Source of the DNA: Streptosporangium pseudovulgare
GTDB taxonomy: Bacteria; Actinomycetota; Actinomycetes; Streptosporangiales; Streptosporangiaceae
Length of the DNA: 64,000 nt
NCBI RefSeq assembly: GCF_014648055.1
Contig: NZ_BMQJ01000002.1
Location: forward strand, 62,001-126,000
Direction of reading: 5' to 3'
This document shows positions 8,992 through 19,451 of the stretch, one piece after another (the first letter of the stretch is position 1; each line of letters opens with the position of its first letter). A model generated the notes under the pieces. The model had not been told where the DNA came from, did not search any database, and saw nothing but the letters and a program-made list of their open reading frames with translations. Made by a program: the position numbers and the translations under genes.

Positions 8992-9606
8992 GTGACGGAC
9001 ACCCCATGGCTGAGCGAGGCCGAGATGAGCGCCTGGATGGCCTATCTCACCGCCTCTCACCTGCTTGAACGGCGCATCGAGGAGCAGCTGAAGGCCGACT
9101 CGGGGCTGACCCACGCCCAGTACGAGATCCTCGCCAAGCTCTCGGCCGCCCCCGGGCGCCGCATGCGCATGACCGAGCTCGCACGCAGCGCCGTGGTCTC
9201 CAAGAGCGGGCTCACCTACCAGGTCGGCCGGCTGGAGAAACGCGGCCTCGTCGCGCGGACGGCCTGCCCCTCCGACGAGCGGGGCGTCCTCGCCGTGCTG
9301 ACCGACCAGGGCATGCGCTGCCTGGAGAAGACCGCCCCCGGCCACGTGGCCGTCGTCCGCGCGTTCCTGATCGACCAGCTCACCCCCGAGGAGCTGGCCG
9401 GCATGACGCGGATCATGTCCAAGGCCGCGGCGGTGATGGCGTCCCCCTACGGGGACGATCCCATGGGCACGACGGGCACGACGAGTACGGCGGGCATGGC
9501 GGGCACGACGGGCACGACGGGCATGGCGGGCACGACGGGCACGACGGGCACGACGGGCATGGCGGGCACGACGAGTACGGCGGGCACCGGCGCGGCCGGC
9601 GCCTGA
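8992..9606 (+). CDS. MarR family transcriptional regulator with low-complexity tail
   Basis: Winged-helix regulator. Residues 1-155 are a standard MarR fold: the dimerisation helix, LTHAQYEILAKLSAAPGR, the recognition helix region MTELARSAVVSKSGLTYQVGRLEKRGLV, and the wing with ACPSDERGVLAVLTDQG. From about residue 158 the protein continues for 47 residues of Thr-Gly, Ala-Gly and Met-Ala-Gly repeats, not part of the family fold and encoded by a short tandem DNA repeat. The GTG start lies 18 bp from the nearer operator with no clear ribosome site. It probably represses the divergent doxX gene and itself. Confidence 0.92.
   Translation: MTDTPWLSEAEMSAWMAYLTASHLLERRIEEQLKADSGLTHAQYEILAKLSAAPGRRMRMTELARSAVVSKSGLTYQVGRLEKRGLVARTACPSDERGVLAVLTDQGMRCLEKTAPGHVAVVRAFLIDQLTPEELAGMTRIMSKAAAVMASPYGDDPMGTTGTTSTAGMAGTTGTTGMAGTTGTTGTTGMAGTTSTAGTGAAGA
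9463..9605 (+). repeat. Tandem ACGGGC-type triplet-phased repeat in the marR 3' end
   Basis: In-frame repeats built of GGCACGACG and GGCATGGCG nonamers encode a Gly/Thr/Ala/Met tail. The pattern looks like replication-slippage expansion that has kept the reading frame; length variation between strains would be expected. Confidence 0.8.
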
Positions 9607-9763
9607 ACGCCGCCGACGTCCGAACGGCGGGAACGAGACGGGCACGCACGAGACCGCCCCGCGGCGCCGTGAGGGCCGCAGGGCGGGAGGAGAGCCGGTA
9701 CGGCCCGCGCTCGGGAGCGCTCGGTCCGCGCGAGCCGTACCGTTCCGGGACCGCGCCGCCGGG

Positions 9764-11242
<1,479 letters not shown>

Positions 11243-11307
11243 TCACGACCTGCGGCTACGGCTCCCGGAACCGTTGAAAGTTTCACTCCCCACAGAGAAC
11301 GGAGATC

Positions 11308-11403
11308 ATGAACCGGCGGCCGGCGGCCGAGGCCGGGCACCTCCCGGTGACCGAGGAGGAGATCCCGGCCGAGCGGGATCTCTGCATGCGGTGCGACCGA
11401 TAG
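11308..11403 (+). CDS. Possible 31-aa small protein with CxxC
   Basis: A short ORF (ATG 11308, TAG 11401-11403) with GGAG close upstream encodes an acidic peptide ending LCMRCDR. It lies 37 nt before the cysteine-rich DUF5685-like gene, so it may be a leader peptide or small partner, but its existence rests only on the ORF, a short-spaced ribosome site and a CxxC motif. Confidence 0.3.
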   Translation: MNRRPAAEAGHLPVTEEEIPAERDLCMRCDR

Positions 11404-11440
11404 ATGGCACCATTTATCCCACTCGCACCAAGGAGCTCAT

Positions 11441-12580
11441 GTGTTTGGGATCGTTCGGCCGTGCCGGCACGGGATGTGCGGCGGGCTGTTCAAGGAGTGG
11501 ATGGCCCACCTGTGCGGGCTCTGCCTGGCCCTGCGGGACGAGCACGGCCACGCCGCCCGGCTGGTGACCAACTACGACGGCCTGCTCGTCTCGGTCCTCA
11601 CCGAGGCGCAGACGACCACCCCCGCCGCGCGCCGCCGGGCCGGGGCGTGCGCTCTGCGCGGCTTCAAGGGCGCCGACGTCGCCGAGGCCGAAGGGGTACG
11701 GCTGGCCGCGGCGGTCTCGCTGATCCTGGCGGCCGGCAAGGTCGCCGACCACGTCGCCGACGGCGACGGCGCCTACGCCCGTCGCCCCGTGGCCCTCGTC
11801 GCCGGGAAGGTCGCCGCCCGCTGGTCCGCCGCGGGCACCCGTACGGCCGGCGACCTGGGATTCGTCCCCGAGCCGCTGCTGCGCGCGGCCGAGGCGCAGA
11901 CGCGTCTGGAGGGCACCCCGGGCCTGGGACTGCCGGCGCTCACCGCGCCCACCGGGGAGGCGGTCGCCGCCGCCTTCGGGCACACGGCGCTGCTCGCCGG
12001 CAAACCGCACAACCGCGAGACGCTCATGGAGGCGGGACGCCACTTCGGCCGCCTGGCCCACCTGCTCGACGCGGTGGAGGACCTGGCCGCCGACCGGGCG
12101 ACGGGCGCCTACAACCCGCTGACGGCCTCCGGCACCGACCTCGCCGCCGCCCGGCGGCACGCCGACGACGCGCTGCTCGGCCTGGAGCTGGCCGTGGCCG
12201 ACCTCGACCTGGAGCGGCGCACGCTGGTGCGGGCGCTGCTGGTGAAGGAGACCCGGCGCTCGGCCGATCGCGTCTTCGCCCTGGCGGACCGGGAACGGCA
12301 GGAGGACCCCGGGGCGCCCGGACCTCCCGAGGCGCCGCCGCGTGACCCGCGCCTCAAGCCCGACCCGGGGGGCCTGCTGTCGATGGCGTGCGCCGCGATG
12401 GCCTGCTGCACCTGCGGGCTGTACCGGCCGCCGTGGGACGAGGAGCGCTACAGGTCGTGCTGGGACCGCTGCGACTGCAGCGGGTGCGACGCGTGCTCGA
12501 ACTGCGGGAACTGCTGCGACTGCTGTAGCTGCTGCGGCGACGACGGGTGCGGCTGCGACGGCTGCGGCTGCGACTGCTGA
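11441..12580 (+). CDS. DUF5685-like protein with extreme cysteine-rich C-terminus
   Basis: Protein of 379 aa. The N-terminus (MFGIVRPCRHGMCGGLFKEW, then AHLCGLCLALRDEHG) matches my recollection of DUF5685, a family of unknown function common in actinomycetes. Residues 30-290 are helical with regularly placed charged residues. After a Pro-rich segment the last 58 residues contain 20 cysteines in CC, CxC and CxxC spacing, ending CGCDGCGCDC; this should bind metal (zinc, copper or Fe-S) or form a dense disulfide network. No signal peptide or convincing membrane helix is seen. The GTG start has AGGAG five bases upstream; the overlapping ATG at 11439 is out of frame. Confidence 0.85.
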   Translation: MFGIVRPCRHGMCGGLFKEWMAHLCGLCLALRDEHGHAARLVTNYDGLLVSVLTEAQTTTPAARRRAGACALRGFKGADVAEAEGVRLAAAVSLILAAGKVADHVADGDGAYARRPVALVAGKVAARWSAAGTRTAGDLGFVPEPLLRAAEAQTRLEGTPGLGLPALTAPTGEAVAAAFGHTALLAGKPHNRETLMEAGRHFGRLAHLLDAVEDLAADRATGAYNPLTASGTDLAAARRHADDALLGLELAVADLDLERRTLVRALLVKETRRSADRVFALADRERQEDPGAPGPPEAPPRDPRLKPDPGGLLSMACAAMACCTCGLYRPPWDEERYRSCWDRCDCSGCDACSNCGNCCDCCSCCGDDGCGCDGCGCDC

Positions 12581-12639
12581 CCGTACGGAAAGCTCGCTCC
12601 CTCAGGCGCTCGGCCACGTTCGCCGAGGGCCGGACCGAG

Positions 12640-12686
12640 GTCCTCCCCGCGGTGGCCGCGCGCCGAAGTCCTCCCCGCGGTGGCCG
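12640..12686. repeat. 19-bp direct repeat pair
   Basis: GTCCTCCCCGCGGTGGCCG occurs at 12640-12658 and 12668-12686 (28-bp period) in the 136-bp gap between the cysteine-rich protein gene and the acyl-CoA dehydrogenase gene, which converge. The function is unknown. Confidence 0.7.
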
Positions 12687-12716
12687 GGCCGACGCTCCGG
12701 CCACCGTACCGGCGGG

Positions 12717-13874
12717 TCAGAGGTCGGACAGGCCCAGTTCGCGGGCGATGAGCATGCGCTGGACCTCGCTCGTGCCCTCGCCGATCTCCAGGATCTTGGC
12801 GTCGCGGTAGAAGCGGCCGACCGGATACTCGTTCATGAAGCCGTACCCGCCGAAGATCTGCGTGGCGTCGCGGGCGTTGTCCATGGCGGCGTTGCTGGAG
12901 ACGAGCTTGGCGATGGCCGCCTCCTTCTTGAAGGGCTCCCCGGCCAGCATCCGCTCGGCGGCGTGGTAGTAGGCCAGGCGGGCGGTGTGGGTCCGGGTCT
13001 CCATGTCGGCGATCTTGAACTGGATGGCCTGGTAGTGGCCGATCGGGTGGCCGAACGCCTGACGCTCGCGGACGTAGCGCAGGCACTCGTCCACGCAGCC
13101 CTGGGCCAGGCCGACCGAGAGCGCGGCGATGGCGACGCGGCCCTCGTCGAGGGTCTGCAGGAACTGGGCGTAGCCCCTGCCCCGCTCGCCGAGCAGGTTG
13201 GCCGACGGGACCCGGCAGTCGGAGAAGGACAGCTCGCGGGTGTCGGAGGCGTTCCAGCCGACCTTGGAGTACTTCTTGGAGACGGTGAAGCCGGGCGTGC
13301 CCGACGGCACCAGGATCGTGGAGATCTCCGGCCTGCCGTCCGCGCGGCGGCCGGTGATGGCGGCCACCCCGACGACGCCGGTGATGTCGGTGCCGGAGTT
13401 GGTGATGAACGCCTTGGAACCGTTGATCACCCACTCACCGCCGTCCAGCACGGCGGTGGTGCGCATACCGCCGGGCACGTCGGAGCCACCGCCCGGCTCG
13501 GTGAGGCCGAAGGCGCCGAGCGCCTCGCCCGCCGCCAGCCGGGGCAGCCACTCGGCGCGCTGGGCGTCGGTGCCGAACCGGTAGATCGGCATCGCGCCCA
13601 GCGACACCGCGGCCTCCAGGGTGATGGCCACGCTGGAGTCGACCCGGGCCAGCTCCTCCAGGGCGAGGCACAGGGCGAAGTAGTCGCCGCCCATGCCGCC
13701 GTGCTCCTCGGGGATCGGCAGGCCGAACAGGCCCATCGCGCCCATCTGCCGCACGATGTCGTAGGGGAACTCCTCGCGCTCGTAGAAGTCCCCGATCACC
13801 GGGGCGACCACGTCGCGGGCGAACGCCTCGACGGTCTTGCGCAGCTCCTCGTACTCGTCGCCGAGCTTGGGCAT
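12717..13874 (-). CDS. Acyl-CoA dehydrogenase, probable isovaleryl-CoA dehydrogenase-type
   Basis: FAD enzyme of 385 aa. Family signatures are present: the FAD/substrate segment FGLTEPGGGSDVPGG, WVINGSKAFITNSG, YSKVGWNASDTRELSF, the second signature QIFGGYGFMNEYPVGRFYRDAKI, and the catalytic base Glu in IGEGTSEVQR. It is the last gene of a four-gene minus-strand operon with carboxylase subunits and HMG-CoA lyase, 5 nt after the lyase stop, with AAGGAG before ATG 13874. The context points to oxidation of isovaleryl-CoA to 3-methylcrotonyl-CoA in leucine breakdown; substrate choice is inferred from the operon, not from residues. Confidence 0.92.
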   Translation of the reverse strand: MPKLGDEYEELRKTVEAFARDVVAPVIGDFYEREEFPYDIVRQMGAMGLFGLPIPEEHGGMGGDYFALCLALEELARVDSSVAITLEAAVSLGAMPIYRFGTDAQRAEWLPRLAAGEALGAFGLTEPGGGSDVPGGMRTTAVLDGGEWVINGSKAFITNSGTDITGVVGVAAITGRRADGRPEISTILVPSGTPGFTVSKKYSKVGWNASDTRELSFSDCRVPSANLLGERGRGYAQFLQTLDEGRVAIAALSVGLAQGCVDECLRYVRERQAFGHPIGHYQAIQFKIADMETRTHTARLAYYHAAERMLAGEPFKKEAAIAKLVSSNAAMDNARDATQIFGGYGFMNEYPVGRFYRDAKILEIGEGTSEVQRMLIARELGLSDL

Positions 13875-13879
13875 CGTCA

Positions 13880-14833
13880 CTACTCCTTGACGTCGTGGTC
13901 GGCCGTACCGCCGGTGGGGGTCTCCCCCAGCGCCTGGACGACCCGGGACGGGCTGGGACGGCCGAGCCTCGCGGCCAGCCAGGTACTGGTCTCCACCAGC
14001 GAGGCGAGGTCGAGACCCGTCTCGACGCCGAGGCCGTGCAGCATCCACACCAGGTCCTCGGTGGCGAGGTTGCCGGTGGCGCTGTCGGCGTACGGGCAGC
14101 CGCCGATGCCGCCGGTGGAGGCGTCGACCACGGTCACGCCCGCCCGCAGCGCGGCCAGGGTGTTGGCCAGGGCCTGGCCGTAGGTGTCGTGGAAGTGCAC
14201 GGCCAGCCGCGAGGGCCCGCCGAACGCGCCGATCAGCGCGGTGACGTGCCCGGGGGTGCCGACGCCGATCGTGTCGCCGAGCGACAGCTCGAAGCAGCCC
14301 ATGTCGAGCAGCCTGCGGCCGACCTCGACCACCTGGCCGACCGGGGTGGGGCCCTCCCAGGGGTCGCCGAAGCACATCGACACGTACGCCCTGACCCGCA
14401 GGCCGTTCTCCAGCGCCCGCGCCACGACCGGCTCGAACATCTCGAACTGCGAGGCGAGCGTGCGGTTGAGGTTGCGGCGGGCGAAGGTCTCGGTGGCGCT
14501 GGCGAAGACCGCGATCTCCTCGACGCCGTGCTCCAGCGCCCGGTCCAGGCCGCGCTCGTTGGGGACGAGCACCGGGTAGCGCACGCCGGGGACCTTCTCG
14601 ACGAGGCCCAGCAGCTCGGCGGCGTCGGCGAGCTGGGGCACCCACTTGGGGTGCACGAAGCTGGTCGTCTCGATCACGCGGTGCCCGGCCGCGGCCAGCC
14701 GGGTGACGAACTCGGCCTTGACCTCGACGGGTACGACCGCCTTCTCGTTCTGCAGCCCGTCGCGCGGCCCGACCTCGTAGACCGTGACCCGGTCGGGCAG
14801 CCCGGCCTCCCGGACCGCGTACGGCTCGCGCAT
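13880..14833 (-). CDS. mvaB: Hydroxymethylglutaryl-CoA lyase
   Basis: DRE-TIM metallolyase of 317 aa that cleaves 3-hydroxy-3-methylglutaryl-CoA to acetoacetate and acetyl-CoA, the last step of leucine catabolism. It shows the N-terminal EVGPRDGLQNEK, TTSFVHPKWVPQLADA, the metal-binding HFHDTYGQALAN, and the lyase active-site signature with the catalytic Cys in STGGIGGCPYADSATGN. ATG 14833 follows a GGGAGG box. It lies 82 nt after the biotin carboxylase gene and 5 nt before the acyl-CoA dehydrogenase gene in the same operon. Confidence 0.95.
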   Translation of the reverse strand: MREPYAVREAGLPDRVTVYEVGPRDGLQNEKAVVPVEVKAEFVTRLAAAGHRVIETTSFVHPKWVPQLADAAELLGLVEKVPGVRYPVLVPNERGLDRALEHGVEEIAVFASATETFARRNLNRTLASQFEMFEPVVARALENGLRVRAYVSMCFGDPWEGPTPVGQVVEVGRRLLDMGCFELSLGDTIGVGTPGHVTALIGAFGGPSRLAVHFHDTYGQALANTLAALRAGVTVVDASTGGIGGCPYADSATGNLATEDLVWMLHGLGVETGLDLASLVETSTWLAARLGRPSPSRVVQALGETPTGGTADHDVKE

Positions 14834-14915
14834 CACGCCTCCCGTCCCGGCGCGGCGGCGATGTGCCGCCCGCGCGCCGTGTCCCGTCCCGCCGCGACCG
14901 TGTACGGCCCGCGCG

Positions 14916-17135
14916 TCACCGCTCCTCCTTCTCGTCCCGCGGCCGGACGACCGCCAGCACGGCGTCCATGTCGACCGCCTGGCCGGCCCGCGCCGGCAGC
15001 TCGGCGACGACTCCGGCGATCGGCGCGGTCACGGTGTGCTCCATCTTCATCGCCTCGACGATGACCAGCGGCTGGCCCTCCGCGACGCTCTCCCCGACCC
15101 CGGCCTTGACCACCAGGACCGTGCCGGGCATGGGGCTGCGGACCACGCCGTCGGCGGCGCCGCCCGCGCCCGCGCGGTCCCCGGGGTCGCCCAGGTGGTG
15201 GCGGGTCAGGGCCCAGGCGGCGCCGTCGCGGCCCAGCCAGACGGTGTCGCCGTCACGGGCGACGGCGTAGCGCCTGCGGACGCCGTCCAGGGTGACGAGC
15301 AGGTCGTCGCCGTCCAGGACCAGCGTCGCCCGTACGGCGCCGGCGTCCCCTTGAGGCCCGGCGGCGCGGGCCGTCCCCGCGGCCTCTGCGTTCCCGGCGT
15401 CCCCGGCGCCCCGGTCCTCACCGGCCCCGCCGGCGGCCGGGCTCACCTCGGCTCCGGCGGGAGACCCGGGGAGCCCGCGCACCCGCACCTCGGACACGCC
15501 GTCGCGGCTCTCCAGCCGCCACGCGGTCCACGCCGCGCCCCCGAGCCGCCAGCCGTCGGGCACGTCCCACGGGTCGGCCGGCGCGGCGGGCACCCGCTCG
15601 TGGTGCAGGAGCAGGGCGGCGGCGACCGGCACGTCGGCGGGGACGGCCCCGCCCGCGGCGAGCTCGCCGAGGTGGCGCTCGACCAGGCCGGTGTCGAGGG
15701 CTCCGGAGACCACCTCGGGGTGGGTGAGCAGGGCGCGCAGGAAGGAGACGTTGGTCGGCACGCCGAGCACGACCGTCCCGGCGAGCGCCCCGTCCAGCCG
15801 CCGCAGCGCGCTCGCCCGGTCGGGACCCCAGGCGATCACCTTGGACAGCATCGGGTCGTAGTCGCTGCCGACGGTCCCGCCGGTCATCAGGCCGGAGTCG
15901 ACCCGGACGCCCTCGGGCTCGCGCAGCGCCAGGACCCGGCCGCCGGTCGGCAGGAAGCCCCGGGAGGGGTCCTCGGCGTAGACGCGGGCCTCCACGGCGT
16001 GGCCGCGCAGCCGTACCTCGTCCTGGGTGAGCGGCAGCGGCTCGCCGGCGGCGGCCCGCAGCTGCAGCTCGACCAGGTCCAGACCGGTGACCAGCTCGGT
16101 GACCGGGTGCTCGACCTGCAGGCGGGTGTTCATCTCCATGAAGTAGTAGTCGCCGGTGGCGCCCTGGACGATGAACTCGACGGTGCCGGCGCCGACGTAG
16201 CCGACGGCCCTGGCCGCCTCGACCGCCGCCGCGCCCATGCGGGCCCGGGCGGCGTCGTCGAGCAGCGGGGACGGCGCCTCCTCGATGATCTTCTGGTGGC
16301 GGCGCTGAAGGCTGCACTCGCGCTCGCCGAGGTGGACGACGTTGCCGTGCGCGTCGGCCATCACCTGGATCTCGATGTGGCGGGGGTTGTCCACGAACCG
16401 CTCGATCAGCAGGGTCGCGTCGCCGAACGCGGCGGCGGCCGTACGGCGGGCCGACGCCAGCGCCTCGGGCAGCTCCCCGGCGGAGCGCACCAGCACCATG
16501 CCCTTGCCGCCGCCGCCCGCGGACGGCTTGATCAGCGCGGGGAAGCCGACCCGCTCGGCCGCCGCGACGAGGTCGTCGCCGGGTTCGGCGCCGCCGGGCA
16601 CGACGGGGACCCCGGCGGCGGCCACGGTCTCCTTGGCCCGGATCTTGTCGCCCATGGCCTCGATGGCCTCGGGCGGCGGGCCGGCGAACACCAGGCCGGC
16701 CTCGGCGCAGCGCCGGGCGAAGACGGCGTTCTCCGCCAGGAAGCCGTATCCGGGGTGCACGGCCTGGGCGCCGGTCGCCGCGGCGGCGGCCAGGATCCGG
16801 TCGATGTCGAGGTAGCCGCCGCCGAGCCGGACCGCGACGTCGGCCTCGCGGACGTGCCGGGCGCCGGCGTCGGCGTCGCTGTACACGGCGACGGAGCGGA
16901 CTCCGAGCCTCCGGAGCGTCCGGATGACGCGCAGGGCGATCTCGCCGCGGTTGGCGATCAGGACGGTGTCGAACATCCCGGACCGGGCGGGGGCCGGGGC
17001 CGGGCGGCCCCGGCCGGTGTCCGCCGCCGGGCCGGTCGCCGTGGGACCGGTCACCGCCGGACCGGGCGCCGGGCCGGCCGCCGGGACGGTCTCGGGACGG
17101 TTCGCCGCCGGGTCGTTCGCTGTCGGGTTCGTCAT
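14916..17135 (-). CDS. Acyl-CoA carboxylase alpha subunit (biotin carboxylase + biotin carrier), probable methylcrotonyl-CoA carboxylase
   Basis: Protein of up to 739 aa. The biotin carboxylase domain starts at MFDTVLIANRGEIALRVIRT (residue 54) and includes the ATP-grasp glycine loop KPSAGGGGKGM, ECSLQRRHQKIIEEAPSP and MEMNTRLQVEHPVTE. A linker region holds a BT-like segment rich in Ala/Gly. The C-terminal biotinyl domain carries the biotin-accepting Lys in VIVEAMKMEHTV. The first 53 residues are Pro/Ala/Thr-rich and not part of the family; ATG 16976 is an alternative start, but the codon at 17135 is only 7 nt after the carboxyltransferase stop. Operon context indicates 3-methylcrotonyl-CoA as substrate. 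Confidence 0.93.
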   Translation of the reverse strand: MTNPTANDPAANRPETVPAAGPAPGPAVTGPTATGPAADTGRGRPAPAPARSGMFDTVLIANRGEIALRVIRTLRRLGVRSVAVYSDADAGARHVREADVAVRLGGGYLDIDRILAAAAATGAQAVHPGYGFLAENAVFARRCAEAGLVFAGPPPEAIEAMGDKIRAKETVAAAGVPVVPGGAEPGDDLVAAAERVGFPALIKPSAGGGGKGMVLVRSAGELPEALASARRTAAAAFGDATLLIERFVDNPRHIEIQVMADAHGNVVHLGERECSLQRRHQKIIEEAPSPLLDDAARARMGAAAVEAARAVGYVGAGTVEFIVQGATGDYYFMEMNTRLQVEHPVTELVTGLDLVELQLRAAAGEPLPLTQDEVRLRGHAVEARVYAEDPSRGFLPTGGRVLALREPEGVRVDSGLMTGGTVGSDYDPMLSKVIAWGPDRASALRRLDGALAGTVVLGVPTNVSFLRALLTHPEVVSGALDTGLVERHLGELAAGGAVPADVPVAAALLLHHERVPAAPADPWDVPDGWRLGGAAWTAWRLESRDGVSEVRVRGLPGSPAGAEVSPAAGGAGEDRGAGDAGNAEAAGTARAAGPQGDAGAVRATLVLDGDDLLVTLDGVRRRYAVARDGDTVWLGRDGAAWALTRHHLGDPGDRAGAGGAADGVVRSPMPGTVLVVKAGVGESVAEGQPLVIVEAMKMEHTVTAPIAGVVAELPARAGQAVDMDAVLAVVRPRDEKEER

Positions 17136-17142
17136 GGGGCAC

Positions 17143-18711
17143 TCACATCCGGAAGACGCCGTAGCCGACGGGGTCGAGGGGGGCGTTGGCCGCGGCGGAC
17201 AGGGCCAGGCCCAGGACGGTGCGGGTGTCGAGGGGGTCGATGACGCCGTCGTCCCAGAGCCGGGCGGTGGAGTAGTAGGGGTTGCCCTGGTCCTCGTACT
17301 GCCTGCGGATGGCGTCGGGGTCGGCGTCGCCGACCGTGGACAGCACGTTGGCGGCCTGCTCGCCGCCCATCACGGAGATGCGGGCGTTCGGCCACATCCA
17401 CAGGAACCGGGGCGAGTATGCCCGCCCGGCCATGGCGTAGTTGCCCGCGCCGAACGAGCCGCCGACGACCACCGTGAACTTGGGCACCCGGGCGCAGGCG
17501 ACCGCGGTGACCATCTTGGCGCCGTGCTTGGCGATGCCGCCGGCCTCGTAGGCCCGGCCGACCATGAACCCGCTGATGTTCTGCAGGAAGACCAGGGGGA
17601 CGGAGCGGCGGTCGCACAGCTCGATGAAGTGCGCGCCCTTGAGGGCGGACTCGGCGAACAGGATGCCGTTGTTGGCGATGATCCCCACCGGGTGGCCGTG
17701 GATGCGGGCGAAACCGGTGACGAGGGTGGCGCCGTACTCGGCCTTGAACTCGCCGAACCGGCTGCCGTCCACGATCCGGGCGATGACCTCGCGCACGTCG
17801 TAGGGGACGCGGGTGTCGGCCGGGACGATCCCGTACAGGTCGCGGGGGTCGTGCGCGGGCTCCTCCGGGGCGACGCGCTCCCACGGCGCGGGGGTGCGCG
17901 GGGCGAGGGTGGAGACGATGTCGCGGACGATCCGCAGCGCGTGGGAGTCGTCCTCGGCCAGGTGGTCGGTGACGCCGCTGACCCGCGAGTGCAGGTCGCC
18001 GCCGCCGAGTTCCTCGGCGGTGACCTCCTCGCCGGTGGCGGCCTTCACCAGCGGCGGCCCGCCCAGGAAGATCGTGCCCTGGTCGCGCACGATGACCGCC
18101 TCGTCGCTCATCGCCGGGACGTAGGCGCCGCCGGCCGTGCAGGAGCCGAGGACGGCGGCGATCTGCGGGATGCCGCGCGCCGACATGGTGGCCTGGTTGT
18201 AGAAGATCCGGCCGAAGTGCTCGCGGTCGGGGAAGACCTCGTCCTGGCGGGGCAGGAACGCGCCGCCGGAGTCGACGAGGTAGACGCACGGCAGGTGGTT
18301 GTGGAGGGCGACCTCCTGTGCCCTCAGGTGCTTCTTGACCGTCATCGGGTAGTAGGTGCCGCCCTTGACGGTGGCGTCGTTGGCGACGACCACGCACTCG
18401 CGGCCGGAGACGCGGCCGACGCCGGTGATGATCCCGGCCGCCGGGGCGTCGTCGCCGTACATCCCGTTCGCGGCGAGCTGGGACAGCTCCAGGAAGCGCG
18501 AGCCCGGGTCCAGGAGGGTGTCGACCCGGTCGCGGGGCAGCAGCTTGCCGCGCGAGACGTGCCTGGCCCGCGACCGCTCCGGGCCGCCCAGCGCGGCGAC
18601 GGCGACGCGTTCGCGCAGCTCGGCCACCAGCCGCTCGTTGACCTCGGCGTTGGCCTTGAAGGCGTCACCGCCCGGATCGCAGGTGCTTCGCAGCACCGGC
18701 CAGCCACTCAT
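17143..18711 (-). CDS. Acyl-CoA carboxylase beta subunit (carboxyltransferase), probable methylcrotonyl-CoA carboxylase
   Basis: Carboxyltransferase of 522 aa, first gene of the leucine/isovalerate operon. It has the N-terminal crotonase-like half ([59 protein letters not shown]) and the C-terminal half ([82 protein letters not shown]). The QNISGFMVG and YYP features are typical of methylcrotonyl-CoA carboxylase beta chains. ATG 18711 has a GGAGAG box. It is divergent from a TetR regulator with a 140-bp control region between them. Confidence 0.94.
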   Translation of the reverse strand: MSGWPVLRSTCDPGGDAFKANAEVNERLVAELRERVAVAALGGPERSRARHVSRGKLLPRDRVDTLLDPGSRFLELSQLAANGMYGDDAPAAGIITGVGRVSGRECVVVANDATVKGGTYYPMTVKKHLRAQEVALHNHLPCVYLVDSGGAFLPRQDEVFPDREHFGRIFYNQATMSARGIPQIAAVLGSCTAGGAYVPAMSDEAVIVRDQGTIFLGGPPLVKAATGEEVTAEELGGGDLHSRVSGVTDHLAEDDSHALRIVRDIVSTLAPRTPAPWERVAPEEPAHDPRDLYGIVPADTRVPYDVREVIARIVDGSRFGEFKAEYGATLVTGFARIHGHPVGIIANNGILFAESALKGAHFIELCDRRSVPLVFLQNISGFMVGRAYEAGGIAKHGAKMVTAVACARVPKFTVVVGGSFGAGNYAMAGRAYSPRFLWMWPNARISVMGGEQAANVLSTVGDADPDAIRRQYEDQGNPYYSTARLWDDGVIDPLDTRTVLGLALSAAANAPLDPVGYGVFRM

Positions 18712-18814
18712 GCGCTCTCCTCTTCGGCGCGGCGGCCCGGCCGTCACGACCGCGACCGCCGCCCGGCCGCGTCGCCGCGGGCCGGTGGGTGACAACGTCG
18801 TCTTCACCGAAGAT

Positions 18815-18830
18815 GTTAGTCATCGTTAAC
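18815..18830. promoter_or_regulatory. Candidate TetR operator (GTTA-n8-TAAC)
   Basis: GTTAGTCATCGTTAAC is an imperfect inverted repeat with conserved GTTA/TAAC ends and AT centre, 22 bp before the tetR start and in the divergent promoter region of the leucine catabolic operon. It includes the perfect 8-mer CGTTAACG at its right end. Position and form suit the adjacent TetR protein. Confidence 0.6.
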
Positions 18831-18851
18831 GTCAGCGTCTACCATGCGAGG

Positions 18852-19451
18852 GTGACGACCGCTCCGGCCTCCGCTCGCGCCCGCGGCTCGCGACGCGCGG
18901 AGATACTCGACGCCGCCGCCGCGCTGTTCGCCGCGCGCGGCTTCCACGGCGTGTCCATCGAGGACATCGGCGGCGCGGTCGGCGTCTCGGGCCCCGCCCT
19001 CTACCGGCACTTCAGCGGCAAGGAGGCCCTGCTGGCCGAGATGCTGCTGGACGTCAGCGAGCGCCTGCACGCCTCGGCGGGAAGGTGCGTCACCGAGGCC
19101 CCGGACGCCGAGCACGCCCTGGACGCCCTGCTCAACGGGCAGATCGAGTTCGCGCTCAGCCATCCGGCGCTGATCACCGTGCACGACCGCGAGCTCGGCA
19201 ACGTCCCCGAGCCCGCCCGGCGCCGGATCAGGCGCCTGCAGCGGCTGTACGTGGAGGAGTGGGTGACCGTGCTGAGCGAGATCTACCCCTCGTGCCCCGC
19301 GGCGCGGCTGCGCGCCGCCACCCACGCCGTCTTCGGGCTGCTCAACTCCACGCCGCACAGCGCGGGCGACCTCGCGCCGGAGCTGATGGCCGGCCTGCTG
19401 CGCGGGATGGCCCGGGCGGCGCTCGCCGCGGTCGTGGTTAAGGAACGCTAA
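18852..19451 (+). CDS. TetR family regulator of the leucine/isovalerate operon
   Basis: Regulator of 199 aa. The N-terminal helix-turn-helix is typical (RAEILDAAAALFAARGFHGVSIEDIGGAVGVSGPALYRHFSGKEALLAEML); the C-terminal ligand-binding domain is helical. GTG 18852 starts just before the homologous region; the frame is open upstream to 18789 but would run through the operator. It is divergent from the carboxyltransferase gene, so it probably represses the operon and answers to an acyl-CoA intermediate (inference). A perfect hairpin follows the stop codon. Confidence 0.9.
   Translation: MTTAPASARARGSRRAEILDAAAALFAARGFHGVSIEDIGGAVGVSGPALYRHFSGKEALLAEMLLDVSERLHASAGRCVTEAPDAEHALDALLNGQIEFALSHPALITVHDRELGNVPEPARRRIRRLQRLYVEEWVTVLSEIYPSCPAARLRAATHAVFGLLNSTPHSAGDLAPELMAGLLRGMARAALAAVVVKER

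Noticed and set aside
11439-11567. ATG start at 11439 overlapping the GTG of the cysteine-rich protein gene
   Set aside because: It opens a different frame that soon ends; the GTG frame carries the conserved MFGIVRPCRHG start.
19436-19451. Second GTTA-n8-TAAC TetR site at the tetR stop codon
   Set aside because: The ends match but the centre does not, and it lies at the 3' end of the gene beside the terminator hairpin; probably chance.
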